Positions 1 through 9,218 of a stretch of DNA of 64,000 nt are shown in pieces (the first letter of the stretch is position 1; each line of letters begins with the position of its first letter). The notes beneath the pieces are model-generated. The model worked only from the letters and a program-made list of their open reading frames with translations, did no database searches and had not been told where the DNA came from. A program made the translations under genes and the position numbers. The DNA comes from Sphingomonas spermidinifaciens (GTDB lineage Bacteria; Pseudomonadota; Alphaproteobacteria; Sphingomonadales; Sphingomonadaceae), in the NCBI RefSeq assembly GCF_002351485.1, contig NZ_NWMW01000001.1:1116001-1180000 (forward strand). The letters are read 5' to 3'.

Positions 1-1166
1 AGCTCGGCGGCCTGTTCCGCGATCTCGACAAGGCACGCGAGGGCGGCAACGCGATCGAGGAGCAGCGCCTGCTGAACGCGATCGACAATTACGAGACGCA
101 TGTCGTGCCGATCATCGCCGACATCGACGCGGGCTTCGGCAATGCCGAGGCGACGTATCTCCTCGCCAAGAAGATGATCGAGGCGGGCGCCTGCGCGCTC
201 CAGATCGAGAACCAGGTGTCGGACGAGAAACAGTGCGGGCACCAGGACGGCAAGGTGACCGTCCCGCACGAGGACTTCCTCCAGAAGATCCGCGCGATCC
301 GCTATGCCTTTCTCGAGCTCGGCATCGATGACGGCATTATCGTCGCGCGCACCGATTCGCTCGGCGCGGGACTCACCAAGCAGATCGCCTTCTCGAAGGA
401 ACCCGGCGACCTCGGCGACCAGTATAACCGTTTCCTCGACTGCGAGCCGGTCGATGCCGCCAGCCTCAACGGCGACGTCGTCATCAACCGCGACGGCCAG
501 TTGATGCGGCCGAAGCGCCTGCCCTCGAACCTCTATCAGTTCCGCGCAGGCACCGGGGAGGATCGCTGCGTCCTCGACTGCATCACCAGCCTTCAGAGCG
601 GTGCCGACCTCCTCTGGATCGAGACCGAGAAGCCGCATATCGAGCAGATCGCCGGCATGGTCGACCGTATCCGCGCGGTCGTGCCCGACGCCAAGCTCGT
701 CTACAACAATTCGCCCAGCTTCAACTGGACGCTCAACTTCCGCCAGCAGGTCTACGATGCCTGGGCGGGCGAGGGCCGCGACGTTTCGGCCTATGACCGC
801 GCGCGGCTGATGAGCATCGATTATGACGACAGCGAGCTGGCGGCGGAGGCCGACGAGCGCATCCGCACCTTCCAGCGTGATGCGGCGGCGCGGGCGGGCA
901 TCTTTCACCACCTCATCACGCTGCCGACCTATCACACCGCGGCGCTCTCGACCGACAATCTCGCGAGGGAGTATTTCGGCGAGGCGGGGATGCTCGGCTA
1001 TGTCAGGAACGTCCAGCGGCAGGAGATCCGCCAGGGCATCGCCTGTGTCCGCCACCAGAACATGTCGGGCAGCGACATCGGCGACGACCACAAGGACTAT
1101 TTCGCAGGCGAAGCCGCGCTCAAGGCCGGCGGCGTCCACAATACGATGAACCAGTTCGCCGCCTGA
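1..1166 (+). CDS. aceA: Isocitrate lyase, 5'-truncated by the window
   Basis: Cleaves isocitrate to glyoxylate and succinate in the glyoxylate shunt, in the cytoplasm. The reading frame is open from base 3 and gives about 387 residues; the start lies upstream of the window. The catalytic cysteine loop reads KQCGHQDGKVTVP, the form seen in the long (about 530-residue) isocitrate lyases rather than the KKCGH of the short type, so roughly 140 N-terminal residues are missing. IIADIDAGFGN and ARTDSLGAG are further family landmarks. The C-terminus is complete, and a strong hairpin terminator follows 26 bases after the stop codon. Confidence 0.93.
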   Translation, partial: LGGLFRDLDKAREGGNAIEEQRLLNAIDNYETHVVPIIADIDAGFGNAEATYLLAKKMIEAGACALQIENQVSDEKQCGHQDGKVTVPHEDFLQKIRAIRYAFLELGIDDGIIVARTDSLGAGLTKQIAFSKEPGDLGDQYNRFLDCEPVDAASLNGDVVINRDGQLMRPKRLPSNLYQFRAGTGEDRCVLDCITSLQSGADLLWIETEKPHIEQIAGMVDRIRAVVPDAKLVYNNSPSFNWTLNFRQQVYDAWAGEGRDVSAYDRARLMSIDYDDSELAAEADERIRTFQRDAAARAGIFHHLITLPTYHTAALSTDNLAREYFGEAGMLGYVRNVQRQEIRQGIACVRHQNMSGSDIGDDHKDYFAGEAALKAGGVHNTMNQFAA

Positions 1167-1192
1167 CGGCCACTACTTCCTGGGGAGGAAGG

Positions 1193-1229
1193 CAGCCCGT
1201 CCCGCATCGCGCGGGGCGGGCTGTTTCGT
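1193..1229 (+). terminator. Rho-independent terminator of aceA
   Basis: A 13-bp stem (1193-1205 with 1211-1223, one G-T wobble) around the loop ATCGC is followed by TTTCGTT. It ends exactly where the convergent ABC1 kinase gene stops, so it separates the two transcription units. The T-rich side serves the plus strand. Confidence 0.75.
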
Positions 1230-2557
1230 TAGCCGCGGCCGACGGCCGCCGCGGCCAGCCCGCGCACGTCGACCCGCGCCTTCAACCGCGCGGCAAGGAG
1301 CGCGGTGCCACTTACCTTGCGCTGGACGAACAGCACCTCGGCATCGGGCACGTGCCACGTCGCGCGGTCGGCGGCGAGAGCCCGCCCCTCCTCGCGCACC
1401 ACGGGGACAAAGGCGCGATCGCCGAAGTCGAACGGGCCGGGGCGATTGAGCGTGGCGTCGATCGCGGCGATGATGCGATCCACCGACGCCCGGTGCGCCT
1501 TCACCGCATCCGCACCAAGAAAGCCCGTCTCGACCGCGACCTCGCGCACGCGATCGAGATCGCGGTCCAGCCCCGCCTCGATCAGCCGGCGATAGGCGGC
1601 CGACGTCTCGGCGGGCACGTCGCGCGCCGCGCCGAAGTCGAGCAGGACCAGCGCGCCGCTCTCCGGCTGCCAGCGATAGTTCGCGGAATTGGGATCGGTC
1701 TGCATCGCGCCGAACTCGAACAGCTCGCGCAGTACAAGCGTCAGCAGCACCGTCATCGCGGCGTCGCGCGTCGCCTGCGGCTCGCCCTCCAGCGCCTCGA
1801 TCGGCCGTCCCTCGACGAACGACATGGCGAGCACCCGCGGGGTCGTCAGGTCGGGCTCGAGCACCGGCACGACGTAGCGCGCGTCGCCCGCCAGCCGCTC
1901 TCCATAAAGGCGAAGCTGTTCGCCCTCGCGAACATAATCGGCCTCCTCCGCCAGTTGGCGCTTGGCGGCGGCAAGTAGCGGAGCGAGGTCGAGCCCGGCG
2001 GGCAACAGGCCCGACACGCGCAGCAACGTCGCGACATTGTCGACATCGGCGTCGATCGACGTGGCGACGCCCGGATACTGGACCTTGATAGCAAGCGGCC
2101 GCCCGTCGGGCAGCGTCGCGCGGTGGACCTGCCCGATCGAGGCCGCGGCGATCGGCGCCGCCTCGAAATGGCGGAAGCGGCGGCGCCAGTCGGCGCCCCA
2201 TTCGGCGCGCAGCACCTGGTCGAGCTGCGCCGGCGGCATTCGGTACGCCTGGTCGCGCACCCGGGCGAGGATGCCGGCCAGCTCGGGCGGGAGCAGGTCG
2301 CCTGCGTCCATCGAGATCATCTGCCCCAGCTTCATCGCCGCGCCGCGCAGGTGCGACAGGCGATCGGCGACGCGCGCCGCATTGGCCGGAGTGAGGATCA
2401 GGTCGCCGAGCTTCGGCCGCTCGCCGCTCGCGATACGCCGCGCCCCTTCGGCCAGCACGCCACCCGCGACGCCGCCCGCCAGCCGCCCGAACCCGCCCAG
2501 CCGAGCGAGCCGCCCGCTGGGCACCGCGCGATGCCGCGCCTGATCTTCCTGTCGCAT
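1229..2557 (-). CDS. ABC1/UbiB-family atypical kinase
   Basis: 442 residues. It carries the hallmarks of the ABC1 (ADCK/COQ8/UbiB) family: the KxGQ motif as AMKLGQMISMD near residue 75, the alanine-rich loop AAASIGQVHRA, the lysine in LAIKVQYPG, the metal/catalytic loop QTDPNSANY and the DFG motif in LLDFGAARD. Members act as small-molecule kinases or ATPases linked to ubiquinone synthesis or lipid homeostasis. The QTDPNSANY loop places it near the COQ8/ADCK3 branch rather than membrane-anchored UbiB, and no C-terminal membrane helices are visible. It is convergent with aceA and divergent from the DUF3237 gene. The exact substrate cannot be read from sequence. Confidence 0.85.
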   Translation of the reverse strand: MRQEDQARHRAVPSGRLARLGGFGRLAGGVAGGVLAEGARRIASGERPKLGDLILTPANAARVADRLSHLRGAAMKLGQMISMDAGDLLPPELAGILARVRDQAYRMPPAQLDQVLRAEWGADWRRRFRHFEAAPIAAASIGQVHRATLPDGRPLAIKVQYPGVATSIDADVDNVATLLRVSGLLPAGLDLAPLLAAAKRQLAEEADYVREGEQLRLYGERLAGDARYVVPVLEPDLTTPRVLAMSFVEGRPIEALEGEPQATRDAAMTVLLTLVLRELFEFGAMQTDPNSANYRWQPESGALVLLDFGAARDVPAETSAAYRRLIEAGLDRDLDRVREVAVETGFLGADAVKAHRASVDRIIAAIDATLNRPGPFDFGDRAFVPVVREEGRALAADRATWHVPDAEVLFVQRKVSGTALLAARLKARVDVRGLAAAAVGRG

Positions 2558-2668
2558 AGGATGAGAGCGATACAGGCGCGCGCCGGTTCCCGCGCCGTGC
2601 CGAAGGGCGGTATCGGGTGGACAAGCCCCGCCCGCCGGCTATCGTTATGCCCAACAACAAGGGAGCGG

Positions 2669-3220
2669 ATGATGGCCGAGGGCATCGAGCGGCGAACGGT
2701 GCTGGCGATGGGCAGCGCGATGGCGGTGCCGGCGACGGCGACCGAGGCCCAAGGCGACTATCCCGAACCCCGGCTGGAGTTCGCATTCCAGGCCGATGTC
2801 GCGCTCGGGCCGATCCAGGAGCTGGGAGTGATCGACGGCATCCGGCGACGAATCGTGCCGATCGTCGGCGGCACGGTGACGGGGCCGCGCCTCTCCGGCG
2901 TGGTCATGCCCGGCGGCGCCGACTGGCAGGGCATTCGCGCCGGCGACGGGCTGACGCGGGTCTTCGCGCATTACTGGCTGAAGGCCGACGACGGCCAGGC
3001 GATCTCGGTCCAGAACACCGGCCTCCGCCGCGCACCTGCCGCGGTGATGCAGCGGATGATGGCGGGCGAGGTCGTGCCGCCCAAAAGCTACTATTTCCGC
3101 GCCTGTCCCAGCTTCGAGGTCGGCGACGGCCCGCATCGCTGGCTGGGCGAGAACATCTTCGTCTGCGTCGGCGCGCGACTGCCGGACAGGGCGATCGTGC
3201 GCGTTTATACCGTGCTCTGA
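2669..3220 (+). CDS. DUF3237 family protein
   Basis: 183 residues; the start is set by the ATG pair at 2669/2672 behind GGGAGCGG (2661-2668). A much longer open frame runs upstream but is only the antisense of the kinase gene. Landmarks fit DUF3237: LEFAFQADVALGPIQELG, GGTVTGPRLSGVVMPGGADWQ, FAHYWLKADDG and a C-terminal FVCVGARLPDRAIVRVYTVL. The fold is a small beta-barrel of unknown biochemical role. The N-terminus (MMAEGIERRTVLAMGSAMAV) has a weak twin-arginine/hydrophobic look, so export is possible but not convincing. Its 3' end overlaps the convergent mmsB by 16 bases. Confidence 0.75.
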   Translation: MMAEGIERRTVLAMGSAMAVPATATEAQGDYPEPRLEFAFQADVALGPIQELGVIDGIRRRIVPIVGGTVTGPRLSGVVMPGGADWQGIRAGDGLTRVFAHYWLKADDGQAISVQNTGLRRAPAAVMQRMMAGEVVPPKSYYFRACPSFEVGDGPHRWLGENIFVCVGARLPDRAIVRVYTVL

Positions 3221-4095
3221 CCCTTTAGCATCCGGATGATACCCGAGAAGTCGGTCGCGGCGTTCCCCTCATCCACGAAGCGCTGGTAGAGTTCCGCCGC
3301 CCGCGCGCCCATCGGCGTGTCCGCCGCCGTCCCCGCCGCCGCATCCATCGCCAGGCGCAGGTCCTTGAGCATCAGCGCGGCGGCGAACCCGCCCTGATAG
3401 TCGCGATCGGCGGGCGTTTCCGGCCCGACGCCGGGCACCGGGCAATAGCTCGTCATCGACCAGCTTTGGCCCGATGCCTGGCTGGCGATGTCGTAATAGG
3501 TCTGGAGGTCGAGGCCGAGCTTCTCGGCGAGCGCGAAGCTCTCGCACGTGGCCACCATCGTCGCGCCGAGCAGCATGTTGTTGCAGATCTTCGCCGCCTG
3601 CCCCGCCCCCGGGCTGCCGGCATGGATCACCGCCTTGCCCATTACCTCGAGGAACGGCTCGGCCCGGCTGAACCCCTCGGCGCTGCCGCCCACCATGAAG
3701 GTCAAGCTGCCGGCATTGGCCGCGGCAATCCCGCCCGAAACGGGCGCGTCGACCATCGTGAAGCCCTTCGCCGCCGCCCGATCGGCCACCGCACGCGCGG
3801 TCGCGACGGGGATGGTCGAGCAGTCGATCAGGATCGCGGCTCGCGGTGCGGCATCAAGCACGCTCTCGTCATAGACGCTCTCGACATGGCGCCCCGCGGG
3901 CAGCATCGTCACCACGGCCTCCGCGTCCTCGCACGCCGCCGCCGCGCTATCGGCAGGCAGGCAGCCGGCGGCCTTGGCGCGCGCCAGCGCCTCGGCCGAG
4001 AGGTCGAAGGCGCGGACGTCGTGCCCCGCCTTGGCGAGGTTCGCGGCCATGCCGCCGCCCATATTGCCCAGCCCGATGAATGCGATGCGTGCCAT
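3205..4095 (-). CDS. mmsB: 3-hydroxyisobutyrate dehydrogenase
   Basis: 296 residues, full family length. It oxidises 3-hydroxyisobutyrate to methylmalonate semialdehyde with NAD+, the penultimate step of valine degradation. Visible features are the N-terminal Rossmann motif FIGLGNMGGGMA (residues 6-17), the substrate loop DAPVSGGIAAANAG (116-129) and the catalytic lysine K169 in GAGQAAKICNN. It is downstream of the enoyl-CoA hydratase, separated by a repeat-containing gap of about 130 bases, and acts with the other minus-strand valine genes up to mmsA. Confidence 0.93.
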   Translation of the reverse strand: MARIAFIGLGNMGGGMAANLAKAGHDVRAFDLSAEALARAKAAGCLPADSAAAACEDAEAVVTMLPAGRHVESVYDESVLDAAPRAAILIDCSTIPVATARAVADRAAAKGFTMVDAPVSGGIAAANAGSLTFMVGGSAEGFSRAEPFLEVMGKAVIHAGSPGAGQAAKICNNMLLGATMVATCESFALAEKLGLDLQTYYDIASQASGQSWSMTSYCPVPGVGPETPADRDYQGGFAAALMLKDLRLAMDAAAGTAADTPMGARAAELYQRFVDEGNAATDFSGIIRMLKGQSTV

Positions 4096-4122
4096 GTGAT
4101 TCGTCCTGATCCTAGGTCTTCA

Positions 4123-4210
4123 CCGTTCGCCCAGAGCCTGTCGAAGGGCTGCCCCTCCCTTCGCCCCGCGGGAAAGAAGGGCGATGCTTCGACAGGGTCA
4201 GCACGAACGG
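4123..4210. repeat. REP-like imperfect inverted repeat
   Basis: The outer arms CCGTTCGCCCAGAGCCTGTC (from 4123) and the complement of the bases ending at 4210 pair with a few mismatches, enclosing a GC-rich core with its own hairpin (GCCCCTCCC...GGGAAAGAAGGGC). This CCGTTCG/CTGTCGAAG type of dispersed intergenic repeat is familiar from sphingomonad genomes. It lies between mmsB and the enoyl-CoA hydratase gene and could end or stabilise the transcript. Confidence 0.6.
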
Positions 4211-4222
4211 AGTGAGTGGGCG

Positions 4223-4996
4223 TTACCGCCCCGTCCAGTTCCCCGGCCGCTTCTCGACGAAGGCGGCCATGCCTTCCTTCTGGTCCTCGGTCCCGAACAG
4301 GCCGTTGAACAGCCGGCGCTCGAACTGGACGCCCTGCGCCAGCGGCATCTCGAAGGCGGCGTTCACCATCTCCTTGTTGGCGAGGACCGCGAGCGGCGCC
4401 ATCGATGCGATCGTCGCTGCGGTCTTCACTGCCTCCTCGACCAGATCGGCGGCGGGGACGATGCGGGCGACGAGGCCAGCGCGCTCGGCCTCTTCGGCAT
4501 CCATCATCCGGCCGGTCAGCACCATCTCCATCGCTTTGGCCTTGCCCACCGCATGCGCTAGCCGCTGCGACCCGCCCATGCCCGGCGTGACGCCGAGCTT
4601 GATCTCTGGCTGGCCGAACTTCGCGGTATCGGCGGCGAGGATGAAGTCGCACATCATCGCGAGCTCGCACCCGCCGCCCAGCGCATAGCCCGCGACCGCG
4701 GCGATGATGGGTTTGCGAGTCCGCCCGAACGCCTCCCATCCGGCGAAGTGGTTGGTACAGTACATGTCGGCGAAGCCCATCGCCGACATCTCCTTGATGT
4801 CCGCCCCCGCAGCGAACGCCTTCTCGCTGCCGGTAATGACCGCGCAGCCTTGTCCTGCATCGGCATCGAACGCGGCGAGCGCGGCGAGCAGGTCGGCCAG
4901 CACTTGGGCGTTGAGCGCGTTGAGCGCCTTGGGCCGGTTCAGCGTGATGAGCGTGACGCGCTCGCGCAGTTCGACGGTGATGGTTTCGTACGTCAT
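4223..4996 (-). CDS. Enoyl-CoA hydratase
   Basis: 257 residues from the ATG at 4996 ([10 protein letters not shown]). That ATG overlaps the stop of the upstream hydrolase as ATGA, so it is preferred over an in-frame ATG 12 bases upstream. Crotonase fold: [11 protein letters not shown] near the N-terminus, oxyanion-hole segments [12 protein letters not shown] and [16 protein letters not shown], the catalytic glutamate in [20 protein letters not shown] and the C-terminal [11 protein letters not shown]. In this context it probably hydrates methacrylyl-CoA to 3-hydroxyisobutyryl-CoA in valine degradation, although general beta-oxidation activity is also possible. Confidence 0.9.
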   Translation of the reverse strand: MTYETITVELRERVTLITLNRPKALNALNAQVLADLLAALAAFDADAGQGCAVITGSEKAFAAGADIKEMSAMGFADMYCTNHFAGWEAFGRTRKPIIAAVAGYALGGGCELAMMCDFILAADTAKFGQPEIKLGVTPGMGGSQRLAHAVGKAKAMEMVLTGRMMDAEEAERAGLVARIVPAADLVEEAVKTAATIASMAPLAVLANKEMVNAAFEMPLAQGVQFERRLFNGLFGTEDQKEGMAAFVEKRPGNWTGR

Positions 4997-6036
4997 GCGG
5001 GGTTCCATTCCTCGTCGGCGGGCAGGGGTGCGAAGATGCGGTCGATCAGGTGGTCGCTGACCGCCTGGGGTGTGGCAGGGTCCCAGCGGGGGGCGTGATC
5101 CTTGTCGATGATGACCGCGCGCACGCCCTCGACGATATCGGGCCGCTGGACGACATGGGCGGCGACGGCGAACTCCTGGCGCATCTCGTCCTCGAACGTC
5201 GGCATCGCGCGGCCATCGAGAAGGAGCTTGAGGCTGACCTTCATCGCCTGCGGCGATTTGGTCGCGAGCAGCTTGCGCTGGTCGCGCGCGAAGTTGCTGT
5301 CGTCCTTGTCGAGGGCGTCGAGGATTTCCTCGAGCCTGTCACTGGCGAACAGACGGTCGATCGTCTCTCGGTGTGCGAGAATCACCGCCTCCGGCACGGG
5401 CGCTGACAGGTCAGCGAGCAGCGCTTCGATCCCCCGCGGATCGGCGGCGATCCGGCGCTTCGCTTCATCGAGTGCCCCGGCGGGCAGATAATGGGTGGCG
5501 AGCCCCAGTGCCATGCACTCGGCCCCGTCCAGCCGGTGGCCGGTGAGCGCCAGGAACTGTCCCATCCGCCCCGGCAGCCGCGACAGATACCAGCCGCCGC
5601 CCACGTCGGGGAATAGCCCGATCGACGTCTCGGGCATCGCGAAGCGGGTGTTTTCGGTCGCGACACGGAACGTCGCCGGCTGGCTGATGCCCACGCCGCC
5701 GCCCATCGTGATGCCGTCCATGAACGCGACGACCGGCTTGGCGAAGGTGAAGAGCCGGTGGTTCATCGAATATTCCACGCGGAAGAAATCGCGCGCCGCC
5801 TGCCCGTCCGAAGCACTCGACTCGGCGATCAGGCGGATGTCGCCCCCCGCGCAGAAACCCCTGCCCTCCGCATGGTCGATGCTCACCGCTTCCACCGACG
5901 GATCGTCGGCCCATTCGCCGAGCGCGTCCAGCACCGCGCGGCACATGTCGGCGGTCAGCGCATGGATCGCCTTGGGCCGATTGAGCCGGATGCGGCCGAG
6001 CGCGCCCGCGCGCTCGATGATGATGTCGTCAGTCAT
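4993..6036 (-). CDS. 3-hydroxyisobutyryl-CoA hydrolase
   Basis: 347 residues. A crotonase-superfamily thioesterase that releases 3-hydroxyisobutyrate from its CoA ester. It is longer than hydratases and has the HIBCH signatures [47 protein letters not shown] and the C-terminal [26 protein letters not shown]. It is coupled to the following hydratase gene by an ATGA overlap. The 124-base gap from the upstream dehydrogenase holds an inverted repeat, so the set may be read as one operon with a processing site or as two. Confidence 0.92.
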   Translation of the reverse strand: MTDDIIIERAGALGRIRLNRPKAIHALTADMCRAVLDALGEWADDPSVEAVSIDHAEGRGFCAGGDIRLIAESSASDGQAARDFFRVEYSMNHRLFTFAKPVVAFMDGITMGGGVGISQPATFRVATENTRFAMPETSIGLFPDVGGGWYLSRLPGRMGQFLALTGHRLDGAECMALGLATHYLPAGALDEAKRRIAADPRGIEALLADLSAPVPEAVILAHRETIDRLFASDRLEEILDALDKDDSNFARDQRKLLATKSPQAMKVSLKLLLDGRAMPTFEDEMRQEFAVAAHVVQRPDIVEGVRAVIIDKDHAPRWDPATPQAVSDHLIDRIFAPLPADEEWNPA

Positions 6037-6078
6037 CTGAACCCTTCAGTACGCCGCTTCGGCAAGCTCAGCGGCTTT

Positions 6079-6122
6079 TCAGGACGAACGGAGTTGTTCT
6101 CAGCCCGCACCGTTCGTCCTGA
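6079..6122. repeat. Inverted repeat of the CCGTTCG type
   Basis: TCAGGACGAACGG at 6079-6091 is perfectly mirrored at 6110-6122 with an 18-base loop. Flanking bases continue the CTTCGGCAAGCTCAGC theme seen in sphingomonad dispersed repeats, and it resembles the element at 4123-4210. It sits between the acyl-CoA dehydrogenase and hydrolase genes. Confidence 0.6.
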
Positions 6123-6160
6123 GTAGGAGCTGAGCGCAGTCAAAGACCTGTATCGATGGA

Positions 6161-7309
6161 TCACCCCTGCCGCAGCAGATCGCGCCCGACGATCATCCGC
6201 ATCACCTGGTTCGTGCCCTCCAGGATCGAATGGACGCGCAGATCGCGCCAGAAGCGCTCGATCGGATAATCCTGCAGATAGCCATAGCCGCCATGCAACT
6301 GCAGCGCCCGGTCGACCACCGCGGAACCCGTATCGGTCGCCAGCCGCTTCGCCATAGCGGCGAAGCGCGTCTTGTCGGGGGCGTTCGCCGTCACCTTGGC
6401 GGCGGCCATGTAGAGAAGCGCGCGCGCGGCCTCCAACTCGGTCGCCATGTCGGCAAGGGTGAATTGCGTGTTCTGGAACTCTGCGATCGCCTGCCCGAAC
6501 TGCTTGCGGTCCTTGGTATAGGCGATCGCCTCGTCGAGGCAGCGCTGCGCGCCGCCCAGCGAGCACGCCCCGATATTGAGCCGCCCGCCGTCGAGCCCCA
6601 TCATCGCGATGCGGAACCCCTCGCCCTCGCCGCCGACGAGATTGGCGACGGGCACGCGCACCTCCTCCAGGATCACCGCGCGCGTCGGCTGCGAGTGCCA
6701 GCCGAGCTTCTTTTCGTTCGCGCCGAAGCTGACGCCCGGCATGTCGCGCTCGATCGCAAGGCAGGAGATGCCCTTCGGCCCCTCCTCGCCCGTCCGGCAC
6801 ATGACGAGATAGAGCTCGTTCTCGCCGCCGCCCGAGATGAACTGCTTGGTGCCGGTGACGACATAATGATCGCCGTCGCGCACCGCCCGCGTCTTCAATG
6901 CCGCCGCGTCGGAGCCCGACGAGGGTTCGGTCAGGCAATAGCTCGCCAGCCATTCGGCGCCGACCAGGCGGGGGAGATAGCGGTCCTTGATCTCCGCCGA
7001 CCCGAACCGGTCGAGCATCCACGCGGCCATGTTGTGGATCGAGATGAACGCGCTGGTCGAGGGACAGCCATAAGCCATCGCCTCCATGATCAGCGCCGCC
7101 TCGAGCCGGCCGAGGCCGATGCCGCCCGACTCCTCGCCGACATAGATCGCGCCGAAGCCCAGTTCGGCCGCGGCCTGCACCACGTCGCGGGGAAAGTGGT
7201 GCGTCTCGTCCCACTCGCTCGCGAACGGCGTGATGCGATCAGCGGTAAACCGGCGCGCAAGCTCCTGGATCTCGCGCTGGTCGTCGGTCAGGTCGAACTG
7301 GTCGGTCAT
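6161..7309 (-). CDS. Isobutyryl-CoA dehydrogenase (ACAD8-like acyl-CoA dehydrogenase)
   Basis: 382 residues from the ATG at 7309 (MTDQFDLTDDQREIQELAR), which overlaps the upstream membrane-protein stop as ATGA; a longer open frame upstream is not used. FAD flavoenzyme that desaturates isobutyryl-CoA to methacrylyl-CoA. Seen: YCLTEPSSGSDAAALKT (FAD/substrate loop), QFISGGGENELYLVM, KDRKQFGQAIAEFQ, LHGGYGYLQDYPIER and the catalytic glutamate in SILEGTNQVMRMIVGR. Assignment to the ACAD8 branch rests on its place directly before the hydrolase, hydratase and mmsB genes. Confidence 0.9.
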   Translation of the reverse strand: MTDQFDLTDDQREIQELARRFTADRITPFASEWDETHHFPRDVVQAAAELGFGAIYVGEESGGIGLGRLEAALIMEAMAYGCPSTSAFISIHNMAAWMLDRFGSAEIKDRYLPRLVGAEWLASYCLTEPSSGSDAAALKTRAVRDGDHYVVTGTKQFISGGGENELYLVMCRTGEEGPKGISCLAIERDMPGVSFGANEKKLGWHSQPTRAVILEEVRVPVANLVGGEGEGFRIAMMGLDGGRLNIGACSLGGAQRCLDEAIAYTKDRKQFGQAIAEFQNTQFTLADMATELEAARALLYMAAAKVTANAPDKTRFAAMAKRLATDTGSAVVDRALQLHGGYGYLQDYPIERFWRDLRVHSILEGTNQVMRMIVGRDLLRQG

Positions 7310-7740
7310 TCGCGCGAGGACTCCGTAGAGGCGATGGCGACGGCGGCAAGCGACGTTCCGATCACCGCCGCCATCCAAAGATAATAGCCGGCATGGTAGG
7401 TGACGATCGCCTTCGGCCCCGTCGTGTCGGGAATAGTGCGCCAGAACAAGGCTGCGATCGCACAAGCCATCAGGGCGATGCCGAGGATGGTCAGCAGCCG
7501 CGGTCTCGTCACCCGCGTCCGCGCGATCAGCAGCCATGCGGCCAACAGGAAGAGATTGGCAAGCCAAGCCGGCTGGCCCAGCGGCACCTCGGTCCAGCCG
7601 AGGATCAGGATCGCGAAGCCGGCAAAAGGCTTTCCGTTGCTCATCGTCGCCGCGGTCCCGCCTATCGACGCCGCCCAGAGCAGGCCGAGTGCCACGATCG
7701 CAACACGCCGCACGCGCGGGGTCAGCAGCGACGGGCTCAC
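7306..7740 (-). CDS. Small four-helix membrane protein, function unknown
   Basis: 144 residues from a GTG at 7740 that overlaps the upstream lipoprotein stop as GTGA; its own stop overlaps the dehydrogenase start as ATGA. Four hydrophobic stretches are visible (VAIVALGLLWAASIGG, FAGFAILILGW to LFLLAAWLLIA, ILGIALMACAIAALFW and YYLWMAAVIGTSLAAVAI). I do not recognise a family. The tight coupling suggests co-translation with the flanking genes but gives no clear functional clue. Confidence 0.65.
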   Translation of the reverse strand: MSPSLLTPRVRRVAIVALGLLWAASIGGTAATMSNGKPFAGFAILILGWTEVPLGQPAWLANLFLLAAWLLIARTRVTRPRLLTILGIALMACAIAALFWRTIPDTTGPKAIVTYHAGYYLWMAAVIGTSLAAVAIASTESSRE

Positions 7741-8225
7741 ACCGCGCACCGCGTATAGGTGACGGGTTCCATCCCCGCCTCGGTCCGGGTCAGCCGCTCG
7801 CCGTCGGCCGACAGCGACAGCACCGCGCGGCGCTCCCACGTCTCGCCCTCGCCCGACATGGCGAGCTTCAACGCGATCTCGCGCGGAGCGCGGCGCTCGA
7901 TCTCGCTCGCGACGCCCTCGCTCTCGTAGAAGACCAGCCGGTCGGCGGCGACGCGGACGCGCATTGTCGCCGACCGCGCACAACCGTCGCGCCCGGCCCA
8001 GATGCCGCGCCATTCGGCGGGGATCGCGTCGGTCGGGCCAGTGGCTGCCGCCGCCTCGGTCGCGCTTGCCTCGGGCTCGGGCGTCTCCTCCGGCGTCGGA
8101 ACGGGTTCCGGCGAAGGCGATGGCGATGGCTCGGGGACCGCGACCGACACATTGGCCTCGCTGTCCTCGCCCGCACTGCCGCAGGCGGCAAGGAGCAGGG
8201 TCGATGCGAGCACAAAGCGGTTCAT
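7737..8225 (-). CDS. Lipoprotein with proline-rich linker
   Basis: 162 residues. The N-terminus MNRFVLASTLLLAACGS is a lipoprotein signal with the lipobox LAAC. It is followed by a low-complexity linker of Pro, Ser and Glu (about residues 30-60) and then a roughly 95-residue C-terminal domain starting IPAEWRGIWAGRDGCA. That domain has two cysteines that could form a disulfide (GCA near the start and the C-terminal RCAV). No catalytic motif is seen. Its ATG overlaps the stop of the upstream deacetylase gene and its stop overlaps the next GTG, so four genes in a row are translationally coupled. Confidence 0.7.
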   Translation of the reverse strand: MNRFVLASTLLLAACGSAGEDSEANVSVAVPEPSPSPSPEPVPTPEETPEPEASATEAAAATGPTDAIPAEWRGIWAGRDGCARSATMRVRVAADRLVFYESEGVASEIERRAPREIALKLAMSGEGETWERRAVLSLSADGERLTRTEAGMEPVTYTRCAV

Positions 8226-9199
8226 GGCGCAGGCGTCTCCTTCAGCACCCGCGCGTCGTACCAGCCGCCAAGCTGCTTGCCATCATACCAGCGCGGTGCG
8301 GGCAATCCCTTCGCCCAAGCCACGGCTTCGACAAGGGTTCCCTGCGCGCTCGGCACATCGATCGTTGCCGCCTGTGCGGCGATCGGGTCGGCGAAGGCAG
8401 CGTCGGCGGACACGAAGCGCCAGCCCCGCCGCTTCAGCTCGGCGATCAGGTCGGGGAGGAAGCGCGCGGCGAGGTCGGTTTCGTGCATCAGCATGACGTG
8501 CGCCGGCGAGCGACCTGTCGCCTTCACCGCCAGCGCGTCGTAGAAGTCGGCGGCATCGGCCTGCGTCTCGACATAGAGCGCGCGCAGCGCCGCCATGTCG
8601 ATCGGCTTGCCCGCCTTCACCGCCTCGATCGTGCGCTGCTCGAGATACCAGTCCGATCCATCGGCGGTGACATAGCCGTTGGCGAGCCGCCGCTCGGCCA
8701 GCGCCGCGCGGACGGCGTCGCGCTTCACCTTGTCGTCGCGACCCTCGTTCAGATAGGGGAAGCGGAACCACGGCCGAAAGCCCGCGCGGCCGCGCAGCCA
8801 GACATCGGCGCGGTCGATATCGGCGACATAGGCATTGGCCGGCACCGCTGTAAGCGCGAGGTGCGAAAAGCCGTGATTGGCGATGACATGGCCGGCGCGG
8901 ACATAGTCGGCGATCCGCCGCTCGCCGCCCGCCCCCTCGGGCTTCGCCAGCGAGCCCGGATTGACGAAGAACGCCGCACCGCGCACGCCGCCTTCCCTCA
9001 GCGCCGCGATGATCCGCCGCGTCCGCTCGTCGGGCGAGTACCACGCGCCGGGCGATCGCGGCACGTCGTCGAACGTGAGCGCGATCCGCTTCTGCGCCTG
9101 CACGGGCGCCGCGACCAGCAGCGCGAGCGTGAACATCAGCGCCCAGACAAGAGCTTGCGCTGACCAACCTCGCACGTCATGCCGCTCGGCGCGGCACAT
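8222..9199 (-). CDS. Exported polysaccharide deacetylase
   Basis: About 325 residues from the ATG at 9199 (MCRAERHD); GTG 9178 or ATG 9136 are alternatives. Starts further upstream would run through the ribosome-binding site and start of the divergent small lipoprotein gene. The signal sequence ends VAAPVQAQ. NodB-fold carbohydrate esterase (family 4) motifs: ALTFDDVP with the catalytic and metal aspartates, and the metal HxxxH as NHGFSH; RFPYLNEG and MLMHETD correspond to later conserved motifs. The substrate, probably an N- or O-acetylated glycan in the periplasm, is unknown. Confidence 0.82.
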   Translation of the reverse strand: MCRAERHDVRGWSAQALVWALMFTLALLVAAPVQAQKRIALTFDDVPRSPGAWYSPDERTRRIIAALREGGVRGAAFFVNPGSLAKPEGAGGERRIADYVRAGHVIANHGFSHLALTAVPANAYVADIDRADVWLRGRAGFRPWFRFPYLNEGRDDKVKRDAVRAALAERRLANGYVTADGSDWYLEQRTIEAVKAGKPIDMAALRALYVETQADAADFYDALAVKATGRSPAHVMLMHETDLAARFLPDLIAELKRRGWRFVSADAAFADPIAAQAATIDVPSAQGTLVEAVAWAKGLPAPRWYDGKQLGGWYDARVLKETPAP

Positions 9200-9218
9200 G
9201 CCCGCCGGGGAGAGTCGA